From Toxoplasma gondii ME49 (Eukaryota > Apicomplexa > Conoidasida > Eucoccidiorida > Sarcocystidae), in contig NC_031471.1 of assembly GCF_000006565.2 (NCBI RefSeq), positions 930,001 through 994,000 of the forward strand: a stretch of DNA of 64,000 nt, in the 5' to 3' direction. Under the pieces are notes generated by a model. That model searched no databases and was not told where the DNA came from. It was given only the letters and a program-made list of their open reading frames with translations. The position numbers were made by a program, and so were the translations under genes. Below, one piece after another: positions 12,175-23,611 of the stretch. The first letter of the stretch is position 1. Each line of letters opens with the position of its first letter.

Positions 12175-14419
12175 CTAACTCCCCATGACAGCAGGCTTGC
12201 ACTCCTTCTCTGACTGAGTAGCGGGTGCGTGCGCCGACGCGAGGGCGATGAACTGTCCTTTCTTCTCCTTCTTGGGCGCCATCTCGCCTGGGAGAGGCGC
12301 CACGGTTCCGTCCGCATCGGGATCAGTGGCCCCCGAGGCGGAGACGCGGGGTGCAAGGCCCTGCAGGCTCGCCGCGGCTGCGGCCTTGAGGGTCGCGGCG
12401 AGGCTCCTGAGAGCCGCCAAACTGCTTTGACGCTCGGCCTCCTGGAGCTTCTCCAAATCCTTCGCTGGAGCACCTGCGGCCAAGTCGCCAGCAGAGGCGC
12501 CGGTCGGTTGACGAGAGGCTGGAGAGGCCAGAAAGGTCTTTGCAGCGGAGGCAGCAGAGGCAGAAGAGGCAGACGAGGCGAGGCGAGAAGCGGAGGCGGC
12601 CGTCTGAGGCGCAGGACTCGAAGAGGAGCCCGGCGTGGACAGAGAGAAAGGCGAGAATGTACACGCTGCGAGAGCGGAGGGAGAAGGGAAGAAACCAGAA
12701 AAAGGGAGCAAGCAGGCGTCGACGCAAGCAGGTCTCTCTCCCGGGAATGGACCAGAAGACAGAGGAGAGAACAGCGTCGACAGAGCTGCATGCCCTAACA
12801 GAGCTGACAAATCAAGACATGCAGAGAGAGAGGAAACGATCGCTGACGAAGCCGCTCAGAAGACGCCAGGTGAGCATGCGTCGGTGGATACGTAGCGAAG
12901 GCCGTACGAGATTCTCCGACCTTTTCCGAAAGGACGTCGAATCACCCGAACAAAAGAAAAACGGGAGACACACTCTGACCCCGGAGTTATGCAAAAAGGT
13001 TCTCAATAGAAACGCACTGCATGTGACCGGGTCAACAGAGGGAACCTGTTCAGAGAAAGGTTTGTCGAGATGTCCCTCCCCTTAGCTTTTGTCTCCTTGT
13101 CTCCGTCTGAAGCTTTCCAGCAGCCAAAGAGACACAGACAGAGGCATGAAAAGAGCGACAGAGGCTGCCCTGTCTGAACCGAAACTCGAGACCTCACCCA
13201 TTCAAGACCTGTTCACCTACCTCTCCGTCTCGACTTGCGAATCTCACATTTATGAATATATACACATGTATTCATACATATACTATGCACATATATACAT
13301 ATATATATATATATATCCATATATATATATATATATATAAGTACGAAGAGATGAAGATTCGCCAAAAAAGAATTGCTGAACTGTGTAAAGATGGCGTCGA
13401 AGCGAATTTCAGAAATGCGGAGTTCTGTCCATGAGAAGTCCAGGTCTGGCGTGGAACTGTCCACAGGTGATGCTTGAAGAAGCCACCTCCCAGATGCCTT
13501 GATTTTTTCGCTTCTAATCAAACTGCGTTCCTTCGAAGTGAAGAATCGAGGGATCGACAGGAACCCCCACTTGGATCGTCTCCTGTCAACGCGCTGGACT
13601 CGGTAAGGAGCGCTTACCTTTGCATGTAGATTGTCGATGGCTGTGCAGCTCTCTCAGCGCTTCCAACTCCGCAAAGGTCATCTGAATGCTGGAGGCAAGC
13701 AACACACCCGACGCAGACAGGAAAAACCAGGAAGCGAACAAACCAGATGCACAAGAGGGCTGTGCGTCACGCGGCGAACGACGAAAGAGTGACAGGAGAG
13801 AAAACGAAGGAAAGGAAAATGTTCCTGGGTAAGAAGGAGGTGGTGCCTTGGAGAGCAGAAACGGAGCAAAATGCGAACACTATCGAAGGCGCCGAGAACC
13901 GATCTGAGTTTCCTGAAGAATTCTACGCAACGTGCGAAGACTTGGGAGCCGGACAAGATGACTCGCACAGTCTTTCCTCCTGCTTTTCTGAAGCACTGGG
14001 CATCTCAAAGGATTGACCCTTTCAAAGGCGGGACTGCTTTTGGAAGGCATACTTGAGTCGCGTCCATCGGCAAGGACTGCGTCGCTTTAACCGACTGAGA
14101 ATCGCCTCGTAGTTGCGAAGGTGAGAGACTTTGGTGGCCGAACTGAGGAAAGCGAAGTGATCGCGATACGCTTGCAGGAGCTGCGGCCGCAGGGCTTCAA
14201 CGGCTTCATGCAGAAAACTGGAGAAAAAAAGCAACGAACAGGAGAAAGGAGAGGCCATGAGGATGAGCCCAAGCGCTGTCGCATGCGGGGCACATACAGC
14301 ATAGGTGAGCAGCTTTGGCGTCCTGAGAGAGGAAAGGATGAAGGGCGCCATCTCCTTCTGGAGCCTCCTTTGGCTCCTAAGTAATTCTCGACATCCTTTC
14401 GACTTCTCGCTACTTTCAT
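12175..14419 (-). CDS. Hypothetical protein, about 315 aa, four exons
   Basis: Not recognised. The preferred model has exons 14298-14419, 14092-14217, 13618-13688 and 12175-12803 on the minus strand, with phases 2/2/1 matching at every junction. Intron 1 is only 80 bases but has a GTATGT donor and a T-rich tract ending CTCCAG. Intron 2 has an unusual GTTAAA donor. The middle of the protein is helical, with segments such as LHEAVEALRPQLLQAYRDHF and TFAELEALRELH. The last exon is Ala/Ser-rich, then charged (DLEKLQEAERQ), and ends with a short Lys cluster (PKKEKKG). A competing model starts at 14468 (ATG with A at -3) and reads through intron 1, giving about 358 aa. The 3' part of the last exon is certain to be open, but its function is unknown. 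Confidence 0.5.
13252..13340. repeat. TA-rich microsatellite
   Basis: Alternating TA/CA/TG sequence within the intron separating the last two exons of the hypothetical gene at 12175-14419. Confidence 0.88.
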
Positions 14420-14894
14420 TTCTCACTTTTTTATGGTCTGCGTTGCTTCCCTTTAGACCGAGTGACATTCTGTGAGAAAAGGAAGGACAGCGTTGAAGAA
14501 GAAACATAGACCTCCGCCGGTGTTGTGGCACCCGAAAACCACTACGGTTTCCACCGCTGGTGAGAGACGCAGGATCAGTTGCGAATCTCAGATTCTCTCC
14601 CCTTCAGTCTTCACAGCAGTTGCGGCGGCGACACCAGCAACAAACGACGTTTGGCAGCGACGAACGTTGCACAGGGCAGGCGGCTACTCGAGCGTGAGGA
14701 AAAGGGAAGAAAGAACGAGAACCAGACAGAAAACGCGCAGACGTCGTCGAGGTTTGTTTAGCAAAACGCATGTTCGCGCAGTCTCTCAAAGGGGGTCACT
14801 ACACCTCGAGAAAAAGGCGCAGACGCAGAAGAGAGGAAACACGGAGCAGTGGAGAGCGAGAAGAGACGAGCGGAGTGGCTGTGGCGCGCCCTTA
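14420..14894. other. 475-bp spacer between two same-strand genes
   Basis: This separates the end of the 1151-aa gene from the start of the 315-aa gene, both on the minus strand. A strong acceptor-like sequence (minus-strand CTTTTCTCACAG near 14470) lies just upstream of the smaller gene and may mark a 5' UTR intron. I see no separate gene. Confidence 0.4.
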
Positions 14895-17800
14895 CTAGAA
14901 AAAGGTTCTCAGTCCACCGCAGACGTCTGCCCGGAGTGTCTCAAGAGGCCGCTCTGCTTCGTCGTCCGAATCTAACCAAGCGACTGAGAACTCGTCTTCC
15001 CAGTCGTCGCTGTCGGAGTCGCATCTCGTCTCGCCTTCGGGTGCATTCCCTTCGAATTTGTCCCTCTGCGCCTCTAGTTCTGCCTCTGTTCGTCGCGTCT
15101 TTTCCCCCTCACTTGGACGACGCACGGCTCTATTCTCTCTCGCCGACTCCTCGCCGTCTCCGGAGTGTCCTGCATGCAGCAGGTCCACGAGCTTCGGACT
15201 CCGCATCTCTCCCTTTCTGCGTTCGTTCAAAGCGACAAAGTCGCGAGGAACCAGATGCGTCGCATGCGCCATCTGGACTCCTCCAGGTCTCTTCGCGTCT
15301 TCGCACCCTTGCCGCTCAGGCTTTGCCTCCACAGGAGAAGCAAGACTCCTCAAAGCGTGGAGCAGAGCACTCGAGGCGGTAGGGGCACTACGCGGCTGGC
15401 TCAGCGTCGCAGCCATGACCGCCGTGTGGGGAAACAAAGGAGGCGCGTCTCCGAGAAGCTTCTCACTGGGAACCCCCGCGCCGCCTGCGAAGAGCCCAAC
15501 GATGTCATGCAGGCAGAAGAGCCTTCTGCGGCAGCACGGAAACGCTTGCGGAGACACCTCACAGGCCGCGTCTTGCTTGTCGGTCCCAGCCTTTGTCGAA
15601 AGACCATCGGACGCTGCCCCGCGAGAACAGCGAGGAGGCAGTGAGTCAGTAGCAGCGGCAGGCGTGTGGTGAAGTTCCTTCTTAGGCTGCGTCTTCGAGG
15701 ATCCCCGAGGCCGCGTGGAAGCGTATGGAGCCCCGGAGACACCTGGCCTTGAAGCCAGACGCGATGCCTTCTCCTTCTTCGTTTCTCCAACCTGCAGCCG
15801 CGATTCTTCCCCCTCCGCATTTGCCTGACCAGGCGACATTGCACTGCAGGCGCCTTCTCCCGGCCTGCTTCGTTCCGAACTCTCTCGTTTGCTGTCTCTG
15901 CCCGGGGCCCTCCCGCGCTTGTCGCCCTCGCCTTCGTCTCGATGTCCCTTCCTGCAACAGCCTCGGCCCTTCTGCTGGCCTCTGTCCCCTTCTTCGCCTC
16001 CGGTTTCCTTCTTCCCACCGCGGCCTCCTTCGCCTTTCCGGCCTGCGTGCGCCCCTCCCGCGCCGCTGACTTTGGAGCCCTGACTCGACGTGGAGGCCGG
16101 ACGAATACTTGCCTGCGGCGGTCCTGCAGCAGTGGCTTTGTTCAAAGGCTCGCGCACCAAAGAGCGGCGCGCCTCTCTCTCGATCTCCTGAAGTGTCTCC
16201 TCCGTGGAGACACTTCCGGTGTCCAGGGTCAGCTGTGTACCGCTCCCCTGTGCGCCCTGCACCAGACGCGAGAATCTGTCACTGCCGCTGTACTCGGTTC
16301 CATGAATTGCAGTCGACGCTCTCTTGACATTCAGCCGGAGATTGTCGAGAGTCGGACTCAAAGCCCAACTCTCTCCTCCCGTTGAGAGAGCTTTGGCTGC
16401 GCTTGTTGGATTGCCTGAATGCCATGGTTGGGCTGGAAAAGGACCCTGGTGAGCTAATGGCTGCGCTTGAGCTTCCCCCTCAGCTGCGGAGCTTTTTGCA
16501 TCCAGAGGGAGTCTGCTGAAGGCCCCAGGAGTCTCTAAACTGGCCCCTGAGGCGCCCGCTGCACCTGGCACTCCTTCGACGCCTCCGATTGAACCTCCTG
16601 TGGTCCCAGGGCAGGCCTGAAGGAGAGATCTCGAGGGCAGCGCAGGTGAGCTCCTTGTCGCGCTTTCTGCATGTTCTCTCTCATGAGAGATTTCAGCTCC
16701 TAGACGCAAAGGAGCCGCGCGGCTCTCCGCGGCTGGAGCCTGCAGCTGAGGCGGGAGACAGACCGGACGCGAAGGCTCTCGGGTCTGGTGTGAGGTGGAC
16801 CCTGAGGCCTCGTGCTGGCGTTTGGCGAGTTCCTGGAGCAGCTGCGCCACAGTCAGGAAGGGTGGCTCTTGTGGGGAAGCAGCGACGTCGTCGTCAGCGC
16901 TCCGCCGGCTCGCCTGCAGCCTGAGGGGCTCTTCGACCTCAGGCTTCCTCGCTTCTTCGCCGCATGCGCCGCGTGTCTCCACTGCTTGGGCGAGTGCGCC
17001 CTCCACTGGAGCACTGGCCTGCGGGGCCGACGGTTCAGAGGCAGCCGTGGGGAGACTCGAAGGACTTCGTGAGACCGAGGTGGCGCCGAGGATCTGCTCT
17101 CGAAGCTGGAGGAGAAAGTGCTGCGTTGTTTCTTCGTCGACCATCTTGCGGCCTTGGGCCTCTCCGTCTCTTTCGTCTTTCTGCTCTGCGCGACTGCGAG
17201 CGAGACGCTCTGTAGCCGCGTCGAGGAGGCCACCGATCGGAGGGACGGTTTCAGCGCTCGTTCCAGGCCCGGGCGCTGTCTCCGTTTTTAGAGCCCCAGC
17301 GTTTTCCTCGGCGCAGGTGCCGATCCAGGACTGGTGGCGAGAAGACCTGGAGACAATTGAGACCTTGGGAGCGAGAACAGCAGCAGACAGAGGAGGCGAC
17401 GAGGCTGGAGAGGGCAGCAGAACGGAGGCGCGACCCGCTGGGGCGTTCATTCCAGTCGCGTCATTCTTCGCCTGTCTCGCACCTTTCGCGTCTCCCGCTT
17501 CGTCAGCACCAGTGCTCGCGCTTGCAAGCTTCGGCGCCTGCGGCTCCTCTTCGGCCGGCGGAAGTGGAAGAGAAGAAGATATGGAAGCAGGAGGGAGCGA
17601 GAGGTCCTCTTTTGGAATCAGAGAAGGGCATTCGGGGCTTGGCTGGATTCTGCGTCTCTTCGCCGCTGTGTTCTGAGAAGCGGAGGACACCGAGGGAGAC
17701 GAAAGGCGCGAGGGGGGCATCGACGGCGACGGCGCCTCTGCAGACGCTTCGGGCGCCTGCGAGACGCTGGGGCTCCTCTCCGAGGCAAGGGAGACGGCGC

Positions 17801-18350
17801 AGAGAGGCAGAGACGCCTGGGAAGGAGGAGGGGCCTCTCGCGCCGGCGCTGTCAGGTGGGAGGAAGCGGCGCAGAGAGTCGCAGCCGAGGACGGAGAAGC
17901 AGCTTCCGACAAGGCTCCACGAGTCCTCCGCACTGGCCTTGAAGAGTTCGGAGAAGAGGTCGAAGCTTCAGAGCACTTGAGCGAGCCTGGAGGAGCGCCA
18001 GGACACTCCAGAGGAGAAGTCCGAGGGCGGCGCGGAACCGGGTCGGCGAAGAGGGAAGAAGACGAAGAGACAGATGAGACTGACGAGAGAGAGGAGGTCG
18101 CAGGTGACGAAGGAGAAGAAGAGGGCAGAGCGGGGGAAGGAGAAGAAGCAGAAAGCCCACAGTGGGGAGAAGTCGAAGACCTCTGAAGAGCGCAGCCGAG
18201 TGTTGTTGCCAATGGTGGTTCGGCCGCTGAATTGTCAGTCTCCCCAGTCTTCCGAGGGAGAGATGAAAACTCTTTCTGCACTACGCACTCTTCGGCTTTG
18301 TGCGCGTTTACAGGTGAAATTCCTCCCGTCGGCTCCAGCGCATTTGCCAT
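14895..18350 (-). CDS. Large low-complexity hypothetical protein, 1151 aa, single exon
   Basis: A continuous frame of 3.46 kb with no recognised domain. I chose the ATG at 18350 because its context (CAAGATGGCA) is good. The frame is open 51 codons further upstream, but that part looks like leader sequence. Residues 1 to about 900 are Ser/Pro/Ala-rich and probably disordered, followed by a Gly/Lys/Arg-rich stretch. The last 250 residues are more complex: a short Cys-containing piece (CCRRRLFCLHDIVGLF) and an acidic C-terminus with DSDSDDWEDEF and WLDSDDEAER. Long open frames on the opposite strand are shadows caused by high G+C and biased codon use. The minus-strand gene at 12175-14419 follows 476 bases downstream; a shared transcript is possible but not shown. 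Confidence 0.72.
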   Translation of the reverse strand: MANALEPTGGISPVNAHKAEECVVQKEFSSLPRKTGETDNSAAEPPLATTLGCALQRSSTSPHCGLSASSPSPALPSSSPSSPATSSLSSVSSVSSSSSLFADPVPRRPRTSPLECPGAPPGSLKCSEASTSSPNSSRPVRRTRGALSEAASPSSAATLCAASSHLTAPAREAPPPSQASLPLCAVSLASERSPSVSQAPEASAEAPSPSMPPSRLSSPSVSSASQNTAAKRRRIQPSPECPSLIPKEDLSLPPASISSSLPLPPAEEEPQAPKLASASTGADEAGDAKGARQAKNDATGMNAPAGRASVLLPSPASSPPLSAAVLAPKVSIVSRSSRHQSWIGTCAEENAGALKTETAPGPGTSAETVPPIGGLLDAATERLARSRAEQKDERDGEAQGRKMVDEETTQHFLLQLREQILGATSVSRSPSSLPTAASEPSAPQASAPVEGALAQAVETRGACGEEARKPEVEEPLRLQASRRSADDDVAASPQEPPFLTVAQLLQELAKRQHEASGSTSHQTREPSRPVCLPPQLQAPAAESRAAPLRLGAEISHEREHAESATRSSPALPSRSLLQACPGTTGGSIGGVEGVPGAAGASGASLETPGAFSRLPLDAKSSAAEGEAQAQPLAHQGPFPAQPWHSGNPTSAAKALSTGGESWALSPTLDNLRLNVKRASTAIHGTEYSGSDRFSRLVQGAQGSGTQLTLDTGSVSTEETLQEIEREARRSLVREPLNKATAAGPPQASIRPASTSSQGSKVSGAGGAHAGRKGEGGRGGKKETGGEEGDRGQQKGRGCCRKGHRDEGEGDKRGRAPGRDSKRESSERSRPGEGACSAMSPGQANAEGEESRLQVGETKKEKASRLASRPGVSGAPYASTRPRGSSKTQPKKELHHTPAAATDSLPPRCSRGAASDGLSTKAGTDKQDAACEVSPQAFPCCRRRLFCLHDIVGLFAGGAGVPSEKLLGDAPPLFPHTAVMAATLSQPRSAPTASSALLHALRSLASPVEAKPERQGCEDAKRPGGVQMAHATHLVPRDFVALNERRKGEMRSPKLVDLLHAGHSGDGEESARENRAVRRPSEGEKTRRTEAELEAQRDKFEGNAPEGETRCDSDSDDWEDEFSVAWLDSDDEAERPLETLRADVCGGLRTFF

Positions 18351-19173
18351 CTTGATTCCCAGTGGACAGGGTGCGTCGGGCCGAGGACAGCCTCTGTTCA
18401 ACTTGCTCCTATGAAGAGCGCAGGCACCCCCGAAGGTGAGGAATGAAACGACGGGGAAAGACGAGAAAGACTTTTCGGAAGTACAGCAGTAAGAAGAACG
18501 CAAGAAAGTAGATGCCTCTCTCTGCGGCGATTTTTCTTTCTCTCCCTCTGTCTCGCGATCTCGATTTCCGACTCTCGCTTTCGTGAGACCACCAAGCTTT
18601 CTATCGCGAGCGCTCGTCTGGTTTGTCTTCCAGTCTCTCTGCTCTTCCAGTTCACCTCCGCAAGCTCTGCTCCTTCTCCTTCACCTCTCTCTTCCTTCGT
18701 GCTCCTGCCTCTGGGCTCGCTCTCTCTCTTTTCTTCCTTCGTGGTTCGTCAGTCTTCTTGTTCTCCTTCCAGTGAAGGCGCACCCGAAGCCTGAACTCGA
18801 CAAGAGGCTCCGCGGAGAGGAAGGCGGAACAAAACACTGCTCGGTTTCTTTCGAGCGCGGCTGAAAACTCAGCGATGGATCGGGCGCCAGCAGCGAGCAG
18901 CGCAGGAGACAGCTGTGGCGAGAAAGACGCTAAAAAGCGGGGAGTTTCCCTAGTACCTTTTGGAGCCTCACGGGTCCCAACCGCGACCGCGGAAGCACAC
19001 ACACGGGGGACAGGCGCAGCGCCCTGGACGTAGTGGCACCGCGGCTAGTGCGGCGAGGGGACACAGGAGGCGAGTAGGGCGCTCGGGAGAGACTCCAACT
19101 GCCCTTTCGAGCTTGAAAGAAACCGCCGCTTCAGTCCACTAGAGGCGATGACTTGAAACGGATTTCAAGGCTC
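18351..19173. other. 5' flank of the 1151-aa gene
   Basis: Pyrimidine-rich on the + strand at about 18540-18770 (purine-rich on the coding strand of the downstream gene), consistent with a 5' UTR/promoter. I see no supported exon. Confidence 0.4.
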
Positions 19174-20663
19174 TCACTTTGTTCCGTTGAACTCCAGCGC
19201 CCAAAAATGCAACAAGGCTTCAAAGTCTCTGAAAGAAGGTTGAGACATCTGCCACTCTGCAGTCGCACACTGGTGGCGGGCGAAGTCGAGAGCAGGACAT
19301 CCAGTGGATGGAAAGGAGCAGAGACACCGGGAAAAGTGGAATGAAAGAAAAAAGGGGAATTGAAGACAGAACGTGCACCGGCGGAAATTTCTCTGTGTTC
19401 TTGTCTGTTCTTGCAGACCCGGAGATGGCGAGCTGCTGCCTCGAGGCCCAGAGAAGTCGTGCAACCGAGCGCATGTCACGGACAAGCAGTCGACGAGAAG
19501 GTCCTAAAGGTCGGCGCGCTCTCTTCTCCAGTGAAGTGGACCACAAACGTTTTTACTTGTTCAAAGAAAGAAAATTGCAGCCAATGAAAAGCGTACACAC
19601 TTCCTGAATCCGAAGCAGCTCTCTCTCTGCACCGTCCTGGCGGGGGGAGACTCCTTGCACGAGACTCACGGGGTCGCCACTGCTAGACTGGAAATGGCAG
19701 ACCACAATCTGGACGCCCACGTTGTTTTCTTTTTCTGCTTGCGTTCCGCACGCGTTCAAGCGAAAAGTCAATGGTGCAGAGTGGAAAAGGGTGCAATTTG
19801 AAGAGGGGAGAAACGAGCAAAAGCGTCTCGCGAGCGTGAGGGGCCCGAGAGTGCCGGCACAACTTCGGGAGGTTGTGATGAGAAACAAGTGCAGATTGGT
19901 CTGCGCCCAAATCTCCTCCCTTTCTTCAACTCGCCGAGGAGAAGTCTCGCTGCCCGCTGGTCTTCCTCGTGCGTCCTCGCGGCGTATTTTCTCTGCCTGT
20001 TTTTCCCGTTGTTAATGCCTGGCAAAATAAAACGAGAATTCGACTCGAGGATGCCGTATCGCAGTTGACACTGTGTGTAACAGGGACTCTACCTTCAGTT
20101 GCTCTCCAGTCGCCGTTGCACGCTTGTTGACATCTCGAGCATGTTTTCCCTCTCGGTCTGCTTTGTCCTGCCTTGCCTCTGCCCCGGTTTATCGTCCAGG
20201 AGTTCTGTTCCCTGTCCTGCCTCTTCTGCGTATGTCGTGTCTCCGTTTTTGTCGCGGTCTCTCGGCCTCCTCGATTCTGCCGCTCCTCGTCCTTTTTTCC
20301 TCACTGCTTCGCCTGCCTCGCAGTCACCTGGCACTTCTGGCGTCTTGTCTTTTGTGGGAGAGTGGCAAAAAAAGGCGAAGAACGCGGACGAAAAGAGGTG
20401 TGTTTTTTCCACTTGTCATAGTTCCCCTGCAATCTCCGTGGAAGAAGGAATTTCCAGAAAGCGCAACGAAAAGACTTTCGAAACTCAGACGCACGCAGGA
20501 GGCAGCAAAGACCAGCACTCGATTGACGAGAACTGACGTCTTCTCTTCTTTGTTTTCCTGCGGAAATCGAGGTGGACCTACCTTCGCTTGACTGTGGTGA
20601 TGTAAATTGAAGTAGATCCGTCTTATACGAGTGCCAATCTGGGTGACCTCTGCATTCGGCGCC
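19174..20663 (-). other. Unresolved minus-strand coding-like segments
   Basis: Several short open blocks look coding and are bounded by plausible splice sites. About 20663-20582 encodes VTQIGTRIRRIYFNLHHH and ends at a GTAGGT donor in phase 0. About 20170-20093 encodes GKHARDVNKRATATGEQLK before GTAGAG, also in phase 0. The 19738-19608 block encodes NNVGVQIVVCHFQSSSGDP. About 19290-19174 encodes SFRDFEALLHFWALEFNGTK followed directly by a stop. I could not join them into one frame with confidence, and acceptors are weak for the first two. They may belong to one small multi-exon gene or be chance. Confidence 0.28.
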
Positions 20664-22551
20664 CTAAACTAAGTGACCTTTGCTGCACGCTGCTCCTCAG
20701 AATCCGGATGGTCTCTGTCCAACTTAACGTCCATCACACTACGCTGACAAGTTGTCGCCGTCGTTGGCCTTCACGAAAGTCAGCAGGGCGAAGCTGCTGC
20801 GAGGTCGAAAGCGCAGTAAATACAGAGTCACTCCAGCTGCTCTGCATTCTCTCCCGTGTCCTGGGATCGAGTGAAACGATTCGTTACTGTCTGCAACCCC
20901 TGTCCAGACGCTTTTCTGCCGGAGCCACTCGCGTAATCTGCCGTGTACGAGCGTCGGCACCAACTCACAGTGCAGCGCTGTGCAATTCTTCAGTTCCCCT
21001 AGCTGCATCACTAAGAGTTCTGCAGACGCCACGAGTTGACCGAGCTATAACTCGAACCGCAGTCGAGGCTCTTTGCCCAGTTCAGGAGTTCCAGCTTCCA
21101 CACTCGGCACCACAAATCCCCTCAACGGTGTGTGTTTCACCGTCCACGTATACGCAGCTGGCACCTTTGTGACCGGCGAAGAGACATGAATAACTTCGTT
21201 GCTGACGCAGTAACAGTAGAACGAGTCTTTGCATACACTTGCCTCTTCTATCTAGAGTGTACCCGCTGTTGTCCCTGACACACGATCATTTGTAAGCTGC
21301 ACGCGTCTCTCTGACGAAAGCTTGTACCGAGAGGAAACCGCACAGAGAGAGGACTGAAAATGTGTATTTGCGGTCGAGCGGGAGTACGTCTTCTTCGTCA
21401 AGTCTCTTTCCACGACTCCATCTTGAGGATGTCGCTGTCGACTGGTTTGCACAGCACGGCTGTCACTGAGATGCGAGAGTGTGAACCTCCGCTTCAGCGG
21501 CGCAAGTGTTCTCCTGGTCGCTCTTGAAGAAAACGTCACAAGAAGGGACGGAGTGGAACTGTGAAAACGAGTGGAAACGTGAAGACGAAACTGTGCTTCT
21601 CTCCTACACACACAGAAACGCCACTCGAACGCCTCTTCAGCAGGCTTCGATCCTCTGAGAACATCACGAGGCGGGTGGCACTTTGTCGACGATCTGCAGT
21701 GAGGGTAGAAACTGCTTTGTGAGAAGACAGAAAGAGGTCGCGAGAGAGGCTGTGCAGGGACGGTTAAGGCTAGAATCGAAAGTTCTCTCGCGCCTCTCGC
21801 TCTTTTTCTTCGATTCGCTTTTCAGCGAGTGCGACGTCGTGACACGGATGTAAAGACTGCGCCGTCGAACAACGAAACCAAAGCAGCATGAATGCTCCCG
21901 CATGTCGCCTGCTGAGCAGACTCACTCTTCGTTCTCGTATGGACTCGAGCTTCGTATGCAGCGAAGACGAAAATGCTTTCTCGGCCGACGGCGCGAAACG
22001 CACATAAGTGAGGAGCGCTCACACCGATCTAGGGACAGGCGCTCACACCGATCTCGGGACACTACTGGTAGAAAACAAGTTCTCATTGACGCCCTTCTGT
22101 CTACTCCGAAAAAGTAAACGTGATGAGGATGAAAACGAGCATCCAAAGAGGAACAGCCTCGAGGGCAGCAAGACGGCTTGGGAGAGACCGTCCAGACAGA
22201 TACACGCGAGGTGACATTTGGATTCAAGAGCAGCGAACCGATGAGCCGCTCGCCGAGCCAGCGAGAAGTAGAGCCCCCAGAGAAAGTCTCACACCGACAG
22301 GGAAACTCAGGGCAGACATCTGGAAAGAAGGCGGTGACTCACCACAACTTGCACCCCAACTCCCATGCAAAGAAACGTCGCGGCAGCATGCGAAAGACAC
22401 ACATGAAAAAGTTTGTACCTAACCGGGAACAGCGAAGGTTCTGCCTCTGGACTTTTTCGACCTCACGACTCACACTCACGAAGCGAACTGAGCGACACAG
22501 ACCAAAAAGAAGACAAACATGCGAGAAGCAGACTCCAGAGAAGACAAGACC
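20664..22551. other. Intergenic region, 3' UTR of the Mic19-like gene
   Basis: No supported gene. The right part should hold the 3' UTR of the minus-strand gene ending at 22552. A 24-base tandem duplication lies at 22015-22062. Confidence 0.4.
22015..22062. repeat. 24-bp tandem duplication
   Basis: The unit starting GCGCTCACACCGATCT is present twice head to tail (22015-22038 and 22039-22062), with two mismatches. Confidence 0.9.
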
Positions 22552-23575
22552 TTAGTTCTGAGGTCGAACGAGGGGTCCGAGCTGCGTGGCGCGCTCGCTG
22601 CATGCGCGCAGATCGGCGACCATGCTGTGGCAAGAAAGGTAGTCTGCGTTCCCTTCGCTTTCTCTCCGCATGCTCTGTCTGTTGTAGCACCGCAGCACTG
22701 CGAGTTGTTCATCGTGACACACAGGACGCTGAAAGTCGCGCGCGTCCGGCTGGTCGTCGAAAGGAGACACCGTTGAGTCTTCTGGAAGAGCCTTCGCGAC
22801 TTGACGGAGAGAAGCCTCGGCGGTGGCAGACGCCACGGAGGCCGCAGCAGCTGTCAAGGGACATGCTCGCAAGCCTTGCTTTAGAACATCCATTTGCTCG
22901 ACAAGGGCAGATTTCAAGTGCCTTCGCATGTCTGCAAAGAACTCCTTTTTCTGTTCAAGCACGCGGGATGCGACCCAAGCCTCGCCTGTGGCGTCGCCCT
23001 CGCCAACCGGTCGACTGTCTCCTCTCGCCTCCGCGACGAAGAGAGACTCTCCCCGCGCGGCCTGCCCAGCGGCCACAGTTCCCTCGTTGCTCACGGTCGG
23101 AGCCGAAGGCTCGCCTGCAGAAAAAAAGTCGACACCGAAACAAGCGAAAACGCTGAAAAAAGAAAATACGCAGTCGACACAGCCCACGAACTCCACGTTG
23201 GAGAAGATTCACAGACACATGCCTGTATGTCGATACATATAAATAAATAATGCATACATATAATACATATATATATATATATAAAATAATATATATATAT
23301 ATATTATATAATATATAATATATAGTATATATGTATATATACATGATGCGCAAAAAGAAAACAGAACAGAATATATACGCCGAGGCTTGTGGAAGAGCGC
23401 AGAGTGTAGAGCCGGGCGTCTTTTTGGCTTGCTGGGATTTTACGGCTCGAGCCGCGTGCATGCAATGTTCCTTCACTTTTCAGCTTCCGACAAGGTGACT
23501 TGGTCTCTCACGAACTTCGCCTTCTGAGACCGACACACACGTTCAACAGAACTACAGGCACTTCCGCATGCATAC

Positions 23576-23611
<36 letters not shown>

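Noticed and set aside
14849..17980. Long plus-strand open frames opposite the 1151-aa gene (for example 16795-17676)
   Set aside because: They are shadows of a GC-rich, Ser/Ala/Pro-rich coding strand, have no splice context and no recognisable content.
20739..21032. Minus-strand frame reading AELLVMQLGELKNCTALHCE
   Set aside because: The protein-like stretch begins at GTG rather than ATG and has no convincing acceptor or donor. I kept it out of the gene list, though it may belong to the unresolved cluster at 19.2-20.7 kb.
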